Source of the DNA: Streptomyces sp. BK239
GTDB taxonomy: Bacteria > Actinomycetota > Actinomycetes > Streptomycetales > Streptomycetaceae
Reading direction: 5' to 3'
DNA length: 64,000 nt
Assembly (NCBI RefSeq): GCF_004217285.1
Contig: NZ_SHKS01000011.1
Span: 124,001-188,000 of the forward strand
Within the stretch, counting starts at the first letter, position 1; each line of letters starts with the position of its first letter. The notes under the pieces are model-generated. The model was not told the DNA's origin. It ran no database searches and saw only the letters and a program-made list of their open reading frames with translations. Below are positions 53,130 to 61,396 of this stretch, piece after piece. The position numbers and the translations under genes were made by a program.

Positions 53130-54635
53130 ATGGCGCAGTGGACCTCCGCGGTGGGGGCCGCGCAACTGGCGCGGCTGCTCAACTCGCAGCAGGACCGTCC
53201 GGCGGGCCCCGGCACGCGCCGCCCGCCCGCCTACCGCGCCCTCGCCGACGGCGTCCGGCTGCTGGTCCTCGAAGGCCGCGTCCCGGTCGCGGCCCGGCTG
53301 CCCGCCGAGCGGGAGCTCGCCCTGGCGCTGTCCGTCAGCCGTACGACCGTCGCCGCCGCCTACGAGGCGCTGCGCGCGGAGGGCTTTCTCGAGTCCCGGC
53401 GTGGAGCCGGCAGCTGGACGGCCGTCCCGGCGGGGAACCCCGTCCCCGCGCGCGGGCTCGAACCCCTGCCGCCGGAGACCCTGGGCTCGATGATCGACCT
53501 GGGCTGCGCCGCCCTCCCGGCCCCCGAGCCGTGGCTCACCCGCGCCGTGCGGGGCGCACTGGAAGAGCTGCCCCCCTACGCCCACACGCACGGCGACTAC
53601 CCGGCGGGGCTGCCCGCCCTGCGGGCGATGATCGCCGAGCGTTACACCGCGCGCGGGATCCCGACCATGCCCGAGCAGATCATGGTGACGACCGGCGCCA
53701 TGGGCGCCATCGACGCGATCTGCCATCTGTTCGGCGGGCGGGGCGAACGCATCGCCGTCGAGTCGCCGTCGTACGCCAACATCCTCCAGCTGATGCGGGA
53801 GGCGGGGGCCCGGCTGGTCCCGGTCGCCATGGCGGAAGGGCTCACCGGATGGGACATGGACCGCTGGCGGCAGGTCCTGCGCGAGGCCGCGCCACGCATC
53901 GCCTACGTCGTCGCCGACTTCCACAACCCCACCGGCGCCCTCGCCGACGAGGACCAGCGGCGGCGGCTCGTGGAGGCGGCCCGGTCGGCGGGGACGGTGC
54001 TGGTCGCCGACGAGACGATGAGCGAGCTGTGGCTCGACGAGGAGGCGGCCGCCGCCATGCCCCGCCCGGTGTGCGGCTTCGACCCGGCCGGGTCCACGGT
54101 GATCACCGTCGGCTCGGCCAGCAAGGCCTTCTGGGCCGGGATGCGCATCGGCTGGGTGCGGGCGGCTCCGGACGTCATCCGCAGCCTGGTCGCCGCGCGC
54201 GCCTACGCCGACCTGGGCACTCCGGTGCTGGAGCAGCTGGCGGTGAACTGGCTGTTCAGCACCGGGGGCTGGGAGCAGGCCGTGGAGCTGCGGCGCGGTC
54301 AGGCCCGGGAGAACCGGGACGCGCTGGTCGCCGCGGTGCGGCGGGAGCTGCCGGACTGGGAGTTCGAGGTGCCCCGGGGCGGCCTGACGCTCTGGGTGCG
54401 GGCCGGCGGGCTGTCCGGGTCGCGGCTCGCCGAGGCGGGCGAGCGGGTCGGGGTCCGGGTGCCGTCCGGACCGCGCTTCGGGGTTGACGGCGCCTTCGAA
54501 GGCTATGTGCGGCTGCCGTTCACCGTGGGGGGAGCGGTGGCCGACGAGGCGGCGGCACGGCTGGCGGCGGCGGCCCGGATCGTGCAGAGCGGGGGGACGG
54601 CGGGCGGGGAGGCCCCGCGCACGTTCGTCGCATAG
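53130..54635 (+). CDS. MocR-like regulator: GntR DNA-binding plus aminotransferase domain
   Basis: The 501-residue product fuses a GntR winged helix (RALADGVRLLVLEGRVPVAA, LPAERELALALSVSRTTVAA) to a fold type I aminotransferase-like domain with DFHNPTGALADED, VLVADETMSELWL and the PLP-lysine segment VGSASKAFWAGMRIGWVR. MocR proteins use PLP or aldimines as effectors and rarely have catalytic activity. The ATG at 53130 starts MAQWTSAVGAAQLARLLN. It is divergent from the yczE-GDPD unit and probably controls it; the pair matches the YczR subgroup. Confidence 0.92.
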   Translation: MAQWTSAVGAAQLARLLNSQQDRPAGPGTRRPPAYRALADGVRLLVLEGRVPVAARLPAERELALALSVSRTTVAAAYEALRAEGFLESRRGAGSWTAVPAGNPVPARGLEPLPPETLGSMIDLGCAALPAPEPWLTRAVRGALEELPPYAHTHGDYPAGLPALRAMIAERYTARGIPTMPEQIMVTTGAMGAIDAICHLFGGRGERIAVESPSYANILQLMREAGARLVPVAMAEGLTGWDMDRWRQVLREAAPRIAYVVADFHNPTGALADEDQRRRLVEAARSAGTVLVADETMSELWLDEEAAAAMPRPVCGFDPAGSTVITVGSASKAFWAGMRIGWVRAAPDVIRSLVAARAYADLGTPVLEQLAVNWLFSTGGWEQAVELRRGQARENRDALVAAVRRELPDWEFEVPRGGLTLWVRAGGLSGSRLAEAGERVGVRVPSGPRFGVDGAFEGYVRLPFTVGGAVADEAAARLAAAARIVQSGGTAGGEAPRTFVA

Positions 54636-54693
54636 ACGGGGCCCGGCCCGGCCGGTGCGGCAAGGGTGCGGGCGGCAGGCCCCGCCCGTACCC

Positions 54694-56262
54694 CTACGAG
54701 CTCTCCAGAGCCACGGGCTCCGCCGGGACCGGCGGCGCCTCGGCGTCCGCCGGGGTCGAGCGGGGCGGCAGCAGGTCGAGGACCGCCTGCCGGTGGGCGT
54801 CGCTCGTCGCGTCGTCGTAGGGGTCCGGGGTCGCCGGTACCTGGAGGCGGTGCACCGGTCCCGCGCCGAGCCGGGCGTAGCCGCGCCCGGGCGGGACGTC
54901 GTCGACGGGAGTGGTGTGCGCGGGCGCGCCGAGGATCGCCTCCAGCTGCCTGCCTGAGGCGGGCCCGAGGACGACACGCGCGCGCGTGTGCTGCCGTACG
55001 GCTTCGCTGAGGGCGTCCAGGTTGTCGAACTGCTCGGCCACCACCACCGTCACGGAGGCCGCGCGGCCGTGCCGCAGCGGGACCTGGAGGAATGTCTGCG
55101 GGTCCTCGCGGCCCTCAGCCTCGGCGAGGTGGGTGAACGCGGTGGGGCGGTCGAGGACGATCCACAGCGGGCGCTTGACGTCGTCCGGCGGGGGGTTGCC
55201 CTCCTGGCGGGCCTGGTTCGCGGCGATCAGCCGGCGCTCCGTCTCCTGGGCCGCCCATTCGAGGCCGGCCAGCGCACCGGCGAGTCCCACCTCGACGCCC
55301 AGGACGCCGTCCCGGCCGGCGAGACAGGCGTACTCGCCGGTGCCGCCGCCCTCGACGATCAGGACGTCGCCATACTGGAGGGCCTGAAGGGCGAGGGAGC
55401 GCAGCAGGGTCGAGGTGCCGCTGCCGGGCCGGCCGACGGCCAGGAGGTGGGGCTCGGTGGAGCGGACGCCGGTGCGCCAGACGACGGGCGGGACGTCCCG
55501 CCGCTCCTCGCCGTGGGCGAGCGGCAGGGTGCGCAGGACGTGGGAGGGGTCGGTGAAGCCCAGGACCGTCTCGCCCGGGGCGGTGACGAAACGCTGGGCG
55601 GCGATGTCGGTGGGGAGCGGGGCGAGGACGCGCAGGGTGAGCGTGTTGCCCTCCTCGTCCCAGTCGAAGAGGTACTCGCGGCCGCGGCCCGACTTGGCGG
55701 CGAGGAGGTGCTCCACGCGCGCGCGTGGCTCGGCCTCGCCGTCGGGGAAGTACGCCGGGTAGTGGACCGCGAGGTGGGCGACGCGGCCGGACCCGTCGAA
55801 CTCGTACTCCGGGAAGGCCTTCTCCCAGTCGCCGCCGTGGGCGTACAGGGGAGCGGGGTCCTCGGCCGTCGAGAAGTACGGGACGAGGGCCTCGTACAGC
55901 GACCGGAGCCGCTGGGCCTGCGACTCGTCGGGGCCTTCGGGGACCGGTGGGGTGCGGTCCCGGCCCTGCCAGGCTGCCGCCGCCATCAGGGTGATGACGG
56001 CGAGCAGCGGGCCGTAGGGGACGAGGGCCACCACCAGGACCACCGAGGCCGCCAGGAACAGCAGCGGACCGCGCCGGTCCTTGGGTGTCTCGGCCCACTT
56101 CAGCCGGCCGGCCGCGGCCAGCCGGCGCAGACCGCGGGCGACGGTGATCAGCGGGTGCAGGATGTCGGTGGCGCTGTCCGCCGCCGTCCGGGCCAGCTCC
56201 CGGCTCCGGGCGATCTGCGCGCTGCCTGTGCTCAGGATGCGGGGGAGGGGGCGCCGGGCCAC
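54694..56262 (-). CDS. sffA: SffA, FtsK/SpoIIIE-like sporulation septum protein
   Basis: In S. coelicolor SffA is targeted to sporulation septa by SmeA and affects chromosome segregation into spores. The 522-residue product has two membrane segments (roughly residues 66-98) and a C-terminal ATPase-like domain. The Walker A segment reads GRPGSGTST (residues 277-285), with threonine where the essential lysine is expected, so nucleotide hydrolysis is doubtful. A Walker B-like DVLIVEGGG follows. It lies 67 bases after smeA on the - strand and forms an operon with it. Confidence 0.9.
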   Translation of the reverse strand: MARRPLPRILSTGSAQIARSRELARTAADSATDILHPLITVARGLRRLAAAGRLKWAETPKDRRGPLLFLAASVVLVVALVPYGPLLAVITLMAAAAWQGRDRTPPVPEGPDESQAQRLRSLYEALVPYFSTAEDPAPLYAHGGDWEKAFPEYEFDGSGRVAHLAVHYPAYFPDGEAEPRARVEHLLAAKSGRGREYLFDWDEEGNTLTLRVLAPLPTDIAAQRFVTAPGETVLGFTDPSHVLRTLPLAHGEERRDVPPVVWRTGVRSTEPHLLAVGRPGSGTSTLLRSLALQALQYGDVLIVEGGGTGEYACLAGRDGVLGVEVGLAGALAGLEWAAQETERRLIAANQARQEGNPPPDDVKRPLWIVLDRPTAFTHLAEAEGREDPQTFLQVPLRHGRAASVTVVVAEQFDNLDALSEAVRQHTRARVVLGPASGRQLEAILGAPAHTTPVDDVPPGRGYARLGAGPVHRLQVPATPDPYDDATSDAHRQAVLDLLPPRSTPADAEAPPVPAEPVALESS

Positions 56263-56329
56263 TGCGGTCTCCTGGAGGTGGGGGCGGACGGATCGGACGG
56301 CGGGGACGGGGCGGCGGAGCCGGACGGCG

Positions 56330-56524
56330 TCAGAACTTGATGCCGCCCAGGAGTCCGGCCAGGCTCTCGCCGCCGGCTTTGATGCTGGGGGCGAGGGCCG
56401 TGCTGGCCAGGTAGAAGCCGAACAGGGCCGAGACCAGGGCGTGCGACGCCTTCAGCCCGTCCTTGCGGAAGAACAGGAAGACGATGATGCCGAGCAGGAC
56501 CACACCTGAGATGGACAGGATCAT
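56330..56524 (-). CDS. smeA: SmeA, small membrane protein of sporulation septa
   Basis: This 64-residue protein has two hydrophobic stretches (ILSISGVVLLGIIVFLFF and ALFGFYLASTALAPSI) separated by a positively charged RKDGLKASHA loop, and ends in GLLGGIKF. This is the SmeA family, described in S. coelicolor as a small membrane protein needed for normal spore formation that recruits SffA. AGGAGAG lies seven bases before the ATG at 56524. A -10-like TATAGA with an overlapping GACAC lies about 60 bases upstream. Confidence 0.93.
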   Translation of the reverse strand: MILSISGVVLLGIIVFLFFRKDGLKASHALVSALFGFYLASTALAPSIKAGGESLAGLLGGIKF

Positions 56525-56581
56525 TTGGGCTCTCCTGGTTCGTGGGGACAGTCACCATGAGTACTTCCAGGATCACAGGAT

Positions 56582-56590
56582 GTGTCTATA
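56582..56590 (-). promoter_or_regulatory. TATAGA -10 with overlapping GACAC (WhiA-type) motif before smeA
   Basis: On the - strand TATAGA (56590-56585) is directly followed in overlap by GACAC (56586-56582), the core of the WhiA binding sequence. smeA-sffA expression depends on whi genes in S. coelicolor. A single GACAC is weak evidence alone. Confidence 0.4.
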
Positions 56591-56785
56591 CGATTAAAGG
56601 TGCAACTGGGTGAATTTCGGGAGTTTTCGCTCGGTCGGCGGAAGTCTCGTCGGGGTGGCTGAGCAGCGGAGTTGCGTCGAACGGGTCTCGCGCTGATCTT
56701 TGCCTCTCGCGCGGCCCGCCATGTGCCGGGCGAGCCAGTACCCTGGCGATTCACCTGAACGGCTGTGACGAGAGGCGGTCCGACG

Positions 56786-57193
56786 ATGACCGAAGCCCCC
56801 GACCCCGAGGTCGTGGAGCTGGCGAGCAAGATCTTCGAGCTGGCCCGCCAGGGACAGACGGAGACGCTCGTGGCCTACGTCGACGCGGGCGTTCCGGCCA
56901 ACCTCACCAACGACCGCGGCGACTCGCTCGTGATGCTCGCCGCGTACCACGGCCACGCCGAGGCCGTACGGGCCCTGCTGGCCCGCGGCGCCGAGGCGGA
57001 CCGGATCAACGACCGAGGCCAGACCCCGCTCGCGGGAGCCGTCTTCAAGGGGGAGACGGAGGTCGTCAAGGCCCTCGTCGAGGCCGGCGCCGACCCGGCC
57101 GCGGGCACCCCCTCGGCCGTCGACACGGCCAGGATGTTCGACCGGGCCGAGCTGCTCGAACTGTTCGGGGGCCACCGCACCGGCAGTCCCTGA
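56786..57193 (+). CDS. Ankyrin repeat protein
   Basis: The 135-residue product consists mainly of three ankyrin repeats (TLVAYVDAGVPANLTNDRGD; SLVMLAAYHGHAEAVRALLA; TPLAGAVFKGETEVVKALVE), a protein-protein interaction module. There is no signal or membrane segment. The ATG at 56786 starts MTEAPDPEV. It is divergent from smeA and its partner is unknown. Family members in this position are common in streptomycetes. Confidence 0.88.
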   Translation: MTEAPDPEVVELASKIFELARQGQTETLVAYVDAGVPANLTNDRGDSLVMLAAYHGHAEAVRALLARGAEADRINDRGQTPLAGAVFKGETEVVKALVEAGADPAAGTPSAVDTARMFDRAELLELFGGHRTGSP

Positions 57194-57397
57194 TCAGCCG
57201 GAACGACGTTCCCGACCGGACTGGACGACGAACACGGGGGAGGCGGTACGAGGCCGCCGGAAATATCGGTCGCGGCAGGCAGAACAGCCGGGTCATCATG
57301 ACGTCGTGATTCACGGACGCGACGGATGGGCAGGTGTTGCCGCACCGCGCGGGCCGTGACACGGTCCGCATGGGCCACCGACGAGAGGCAGAGAGAG

Positions 57398-57457
57398 ATG
57401 GTCTACCACAAGCAAGAGACGGCGGGCGCCCCGACGTGTTGTCACGTGGCCAGGTAA
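57398..57457 (+). CDS. Possible 19-residue peptide in the 310-base gap before the HEAT gene
   Basis: ATG at 57398 follows a purine-rich GAGGCAGAGAGAG and opens a short frame, MVYHKQETAGAPTCCHVAR, ended by TAA at 57455. Two adjacent cysteines use TGT, and the stop is TAA, both rare in this genome. It may be a regulatory leader peptide for the gene at 57504 or a chance frame. The gap 57194-57503 has nothing else I can support. Confidence 0.3.
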   Translation: MVYHKQETAGAPTCCHVAR

Positions 57458-57503
57458 CGCGTGTTCCCCGGTTGCGTCGACGCTTGATGTGAGGCTGTTT
57501 CCC

Positions 57504-58925
57504 ATGTTCGATCCGGTCATAGCGCCCAGCGGTACGCTGCTCGGCCTGCTGCAGCGGGGCCGCGGCGACGGCACGCTGCACGCGCTCACCGCGCCCCGCC
57601 GAGAGGCGCTCGCGGCCCTCAACCACTGTGTGCTGCGCGATCCCCGCCACGACTGGCAGGTGGAGAACCGCTCCCTCTACTACGCCCGGCTCTTCCTCGA
57701 CCTCGGCGGCGAGCTGGACGAGATCGAGGCGCACCTCTTCGACGTCGAGGACGCCTTCGACACCGAGGAGTCCCGCACCGGCCTCGCCCTGGCCGTCCTC
57801 GGCCATCTCGCCTCCTACGGCAGGCGGGACGCCCTGGAACTGCTGCGCCGCTACGCCGCCTCGGGCTCCAACTGGGCCTGGGCCCTGGACGAGCTCGCCC
57901 TGCGCGACGACGACGCCGGGCTGCGCGCCCTGGCCGCCCCGGTGCTCGCACGGTTCGCCGCCGACGCCGAGGGCGAGGCGGAACTGGTCGTCGCCGTGCG
58001 CGACGCCTTCGAGCCGCGGCCGTGGCGGCTGTGGGCGGAGGACCCGCGCGAGTACGTCTCCACGCGGGTGCGAGCCGCCCAGGAAGCCGGTTCCTTCGAC
58101 CGGTGGCAGCGGCAGATGAGGCCCACCGGGCCCCGGCCCGGCTGGAGCGTCCAGGCCGTCTTCGACTGGGCCCAGCAGGGCCTGGACCGGGGCGCCGCGC
58201 TCCATGTCCCCGCGGCCCGATGTCTGGCCGCGGTGGCCGGCCCCGAGGACCGGCCGGAGATCGTGCGGGCCGCACGGGACGGCGGCGACGGCGCCAGGTG
58301 CACCGCCCTGCGCTATCTCGCCGACAGCGACGATCCAGGCGCCCTCGACCTGATCGAACGGGCCGTCGTGGCGGGCTCGACGGCCGTGGTGGAGGCGGCC
58401 GTCGACGCCTTCGAACGCATGCGGGTGCCGGCCGCCGTGGACCGCGCCCGCGGCTGGGTCCACCGGCCCGACGCCCTCGGCGCCGCCGCCGGCCGTGTGC
58501 TCGCCTGCCGGGGCGGCGCCCACGACGGCGACCTCGTCCTCGGCGCCCTGCGTGAGGCCGTCCGGGGCGAGGGCTGCGACGCCCCGACCCTGTGGACCCT
58601 CGTCGACGGCGCCGGGCGGCTCGGCATCGCGTGCGCGGCCCCCGTGCTGCGGCACATCTACCGCGAGACCGCGTCGTCCCATCTGCGGGGCCGCTGTGCC
58701 CGCGCACTCGCCGCCACCGACCCCTCCTTCGCCGCGGGCTTCGCCGTCGAATGCCTGTGGGACTGCGAGGAGACCACCCGCGAGATCGCCGCCCGGCACG
58801 CCGAGACCGGCGACGCCCGGGTCGTCGAACGGCTGCGCCGGCTCGCCGCCGACCCGGCCGAGGAGGCCGAGGTCCAGACGGCCGTACGCAGCAGGATCGG
58901 ACCGGACGCGGCCTCGGCCATGTGA
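57504..58925 (+). CDS. HEAT repeat protein
   Basis: The 473-residue helical protein contains HEAT/PBS-lyase-like repeats (GLALAVLGHLASYGRRDALE; LRALAAPVLARFAADAEGEA; TTREIAARHAETGDARVVER, and ALRYLADSDDPGALDLIERA). Such repeats bind other proteins; there is no enzyme motif. I chose the ATG at 57504 with GAGG nine bases upstream; a GTG at 57489 is also in frame. A hairpin follows the gene. The function is unknown. Confidence 0.85.
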   Translation: MFDPVIAPSGTLLGLLQRGRGDGTLHALTAPRREALAALNHCVLRDPRHDWQVENRSLYYARLFLDLGGELDEIEAHLFDVEDAFDTEESRTGLALAVLGHLASYGRRDALELLRRYAASGSNWAWALDELALRDDDAGLRALAAPVLARFAADAEGEAELVVAVRDAFEPRPWRLWAEDPREYVSTRVRAAQEAGSFDRWQRQMRPTGPRPGWSVQAVFDWAQQGLDRGAALHVPAARCLAAVAGPEDRPEIVRAARDGGDGARCTALRYLADSDDPGALDLIERAVVAGSTAVVEAAVDAFERMRVPAAVDRARGWVHRPDALGAAAGRVLACRGGAHDGDLVLGALREAVRGEGCDAPTLWTLVDGAGRLGIACAAPVLRHIYRETASSHLRGRCARALAATDPSFAAGFAVECLWDCEETTREIAARHAETGDARVVERLRRLAADPAEEAEVQTAVRSRIGPDAASAM

Positions 58926-58950
58926 CGACGGCCCCGACGGCAGGGGCGGG

Positions 58951-58970
58951 CGGCGGACGTCCGTCCGCCG
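58951..58970. terminator. Terminator between the HEAT gene and pxpC
   Basis: A perfect 8-bp stem (CGGCGGAC with GTCCGCCG) and a GTCC loop lie between convergent genes. Confidence 0.55.
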
Positions 58971-59039
58971 GGTGAACGGGCGGTGGCCGGCCGGCCAGGC
59001 GGAGATGGACGCCGCCCGGCCCTCCGGTCGCTCGGCGCT

Positions 59040-59939
59040 CTACCGGGTCCCGGTCGTCCGGAGCGCGGTGAAGCGGGGGCGGACCGCCACGAAGCGCGTC
59101 GGCGTCCCCGGCACCGCCTGCGCGGCACGGGCCAGATCGGGCCGGTGGACGACACCGATCACCGGGTAGCCCCCCGTGGTCGGATGGTCGGCCAGGAAGA
59201 CCACGGGCCTGCCGTCCGGCGGCACCTGGACCGCCCCCAGCACCATGCCCTCGCTGGGAAGCTCCCCGGCCCTCGCACGCTCCAGCGCCGGACCCTCCGT
59301 GCGCAGCCCGATCCGGTTGCTCGACGCCGACACGCGGTACACGCGCGTGGTGAACACGCGCACCGCCTCCGGGGTGAACCAGTCGTCGCGCGGGCCCGGC
59401 CTCACCCGCAGGACGAGCTCGGCAGGCGGCGCCGGCTGAGGGGCGACGTCCACGCGTGTGTACGGGGCGGGCGGCGGCCCCAGGGGCAGCACCGCGCCGT
59501 CCGTGAGGGGTGCGGGGCCCAGGCCCGAGAGAAGGTCCGTCGAACGGCTGCCGAGGACGCGCTCCACGGTGACGCCGCCACCCACGGCCAGGTAGCCGCG
59601 CACCCCGGCGAGGGCGGGCCCGACGTCCAGCAGCGCCCCGGACGGCACGTGCACCGGCGCGCCCCAGGCGACGGGCCGGCCGTCCACCGTGACGGCCGAG
59701 GGCGCGCCGCCGACGACCACGGTGACGGGGGAACGGGTGCGCACGGCGCAGCCGTCGAGCGTGGTCTCCAGCACGGCCGCCTCCGGCGGGTTGCCGACCA
59801 GCCGGTTGACGAGCGCCGCCGCCGGCGCGTCCAGCGCGCCCGAGCGGGGCACACCCAGATGTGCGTGCCCCGGACGGCCGCGGTCCTGAACGGTGGTGAG
59901 CGCCCCCGCGCGGACGACGGTGAGCGCGCGATCGGTCAT
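59040..59939 (-). CDS. pxpC: 5-oxoprolinase subunit C
   Basis: PxpC is one of three subunits of the ATP-dependent prokaryotic 5-oxoprolinase that opens 5-oxoproline to glutamate. The 299-residue product belongs to the biotin-dependent carboxyltransferase-like (KipA) family: VQDRGRPGHAHLGVPRSGAL, VNRLVGNPPEAAVLETTLDG, GSRSTDLLSGLG and SNRIGLRTEGP near the C-terminus. The ATG overlaps the pxpB stop. It is the last gene of the pxpA-pxpB-pxpC operon. Confidence 0.93.
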   Translation of the reverse strand: MTDRALTVVRAGALTTVQDRGRPGHAHLGVPRSGALDAPAAALVNRLVGNPPEAAVLETTLDGCAVRTRSPVTVVVGGAPSAVTVDGRPVAWGAPVHVPSGALLDVGPALAGVRGYLAVGGGVTVERVLGSRSTDLLSGLGPAPLTDGAVLPLGPPPAPYTRVDVAPQPAPPAELVLRVRPGPRDDWFTPEAVRVFTTRVYRVSASSNRIGLRTEGPALERARAGELPSEGMVLGAVQVPPDGRPVVFLADHPTTGGYPVIGVVHRPDLARAAQAVPGTPTRFVAVRPRFTALRTTGTR

Positions 59940-60562
59940 ACGGCGTCCCCCTGGCCCGCCGGCACGAAACGCACCCGTGTGCCCGGTGTGAGCAGCGCCG
60001 CGGGCACGCGCGTGTGGTCCCACAGCACCGCGTCCGTGGTGCCGATCAGCTGCCAGCCGCCCGGCGACGAGCGCGGGTACACGCCCGTGTAGGGCCCGGC
60101 CAGCGCCACCGAGCCCGCCGGGACGGCCGTACGCGGAGTGGCCCGGCGCGGTACGTCGTAGCGCGCCGGCAGGCCGGTGAGATAGCCGAACCCGGGGGCG
60201 AAGCCGCAGAACGCGACCCGGAACTCGGTGGCGGCGTGGACCCGAGCCACCTCGGGCTCCGGGACGCCCCAGTGGGCGGCCACGTCGGCGAGGTCGGGGC
60301 CGTCGTAGCGCACCGGCAGCTCGACCACCGCGCCCGAGCGTGGGGGAGCGGGCGGGACGGCCGCCGAGGTCAGTTCGCGGGCCCAGCGGACCGGGTCGGC
60401 CAGGCCGTCGAGGAGGACCGTGCGCGCCGCGGGGACTATCTCGCGGACGACGAGCGAGCCCTCCTCGCGGCGCCGCAGCAGCTCCGCGTGCAGGGCCTGG
60501 GCCTCCTCGCCCGAGGCCGTTTCGACGAGCAGGGCGTCCAGGCCGACGGCCAGCGCTCTCAT
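59936..60562 (-). CDS. pxpB: 5-oxoprolinase subunit B
   Basis: The 208-residue product matches the allophanate hydrolase subunit 1/KipI family. It shows PVRYDGPDLADVAAHWGVPE, FRVAFCGFAPGFGYLTGL and RTAVPAGSVALAGPYTGVYP, followed by SSPGGWQLIGTT. Its partner is PxpC. It overlaps pxpA (ATG within the pxpA stop region) and pxpC by four bases each, indicating tight coupling. Confidence 0.93.
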   Translation of the reverse strand: MRALAVGLDALLVETASGEEAQALHAELLRRREEGSLVVREIVPAARTVLLDGLADPVRWARELTSAAVPPAPPRSGAVVELPVRYDGPDLADVAAHWGVPEPEVARVHAATEFRVAFCGFAPGFGYLTGLPARYDVPRRATPRTAVPAGSVALAGPYTGVYPRSSPGGWQLIGTTDAVLWDHTRVPAALLTPGTRVRFVPAGQGDAV

Positions 60563-61317
60563 GCGAACGCCTCCACCCGCACGCCGCCCTCCTCCAGCCG
60601 CCGCCTGACCCGCCGGGCCAGCTCCACCGCGCCGGGCGTGTCGCCGTGCACGCACAGGGAACGCGCGCGTACGTCGATGCGCGGCCCGGCCAGGGAGGCC
60701 ACCGTGCCGGACCGGGCCAGCTCCACCGACCGCTCCACCACGGCGTCCGGGTCGGCGACCACGGCGCCCGCGAGCCCGCGCGGCACCAGCGTGCCCTCCT
60801 CGGTGTACGCCCGGTCCGCGAACGCCTCCGTGACCGCAGGCAGGCCCGCCCGCGCGGCGAGCTCCAGCAGACGGGAGCCGGGCAGCCCCAGCACGGGCAG
60901 CGCGGAGCCGGCGAGGAGCACACCGGCGACCACGGCCGCGGCCTGCTCCTCGTCGCCTACGACCCGGTTGTAGAGCGCGCCGTGCGGCTTGACGTACGCC
61001 ACGCGCGCGCCCGCCGCCCGCGCGAAGACCTCCAGTGCGCCGATCTGGTAGGCCACCTCGGCGGTCAGTTCGGCCGGCGGCACGTCCATCGCGCGCCGCC
61101 CGAACCCGGCGAGGTCCCGGTAGGAGACCTGCGCGCCGATCGTCACGCCCCGCTCGGCCGCCAGCTCGCACACCCGCCGCATGGTGGGCGCGTCCCCCGC
61201 GTGGAAGCCGCAGGCCACGTTGGCACTGGTGACCACGGACAGCAGGCGTTCGTCGTCGGTCAGCTGCCAGCGCCCGAAGCCCTCTCCGAGGTCGGCGTTC
61301 AAGTCGATGAGGGTCAT
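60559..61317 (-). CDS. pxpA: 5-oxoprolinase subunit A
   Basis: The 252-residue LamB/YcsF family protein starts MTLIDLNADLGEGFGRW and shows VTSANVACGFHAGDAPTMRR, YVKPHGALYN and EAFADRAYTEEGTLVPRG. With PxpB and PxpC it recycles 5-oxoproline, a by-product of glutamate and glutathione chemistry. GGAGG lies directly before the ATG with one base of spacing, so initiation may not use it normally. The promoter contains a 19-bp palindrome, likely the site of the divergent GntR regulator. Confidence 0.94.
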   Translation of the reverse strand: MTLIDLNADLGEGFGRWQLTDDERLLSVVTSANVACGFHAGDAPTMRRVCELAAERGVTIGAQVSYRDLAGFGRRAMDVPPAELTAEVAYQIGALEVFARAAGARVAYVKPHGALYNRVVGDEEQAAAVVAGVLLAGSALPVLGLPGSRLLELAARAGLPAVTEAFADRAYTEEGTLVPRGLAGAVVADPDAVVERSVELARSGTVASLAGPRIDVRARSLCVHGDTPGAVELARRVRRRLEEGGVRVEAFA

Positions 61318-61331
61318 ACCTCCGAAGCTAG

Positions 61332-61350
61332 AGGATCGTTCAACGATCCT
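61332..61350. promoter_or_regulatory. 19-bp perfect palindrome in the pxpA promoter
   Basis: AGGATCGTTCAACGATCCT is a perfect palindrome lying between pxpA and the divergent GntR gene. On the - strand it falls between TTGAAG (-35) and TCTAGC (-10), filling the spacer. This is a strong operator candidate for the adjacent regulator. Confidence 0.65.
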
Positions 61351-61396
61351 TCAATACCCCTGTTGTTCCGCTCCCCCCTGCGATTGAATTCCGGGC

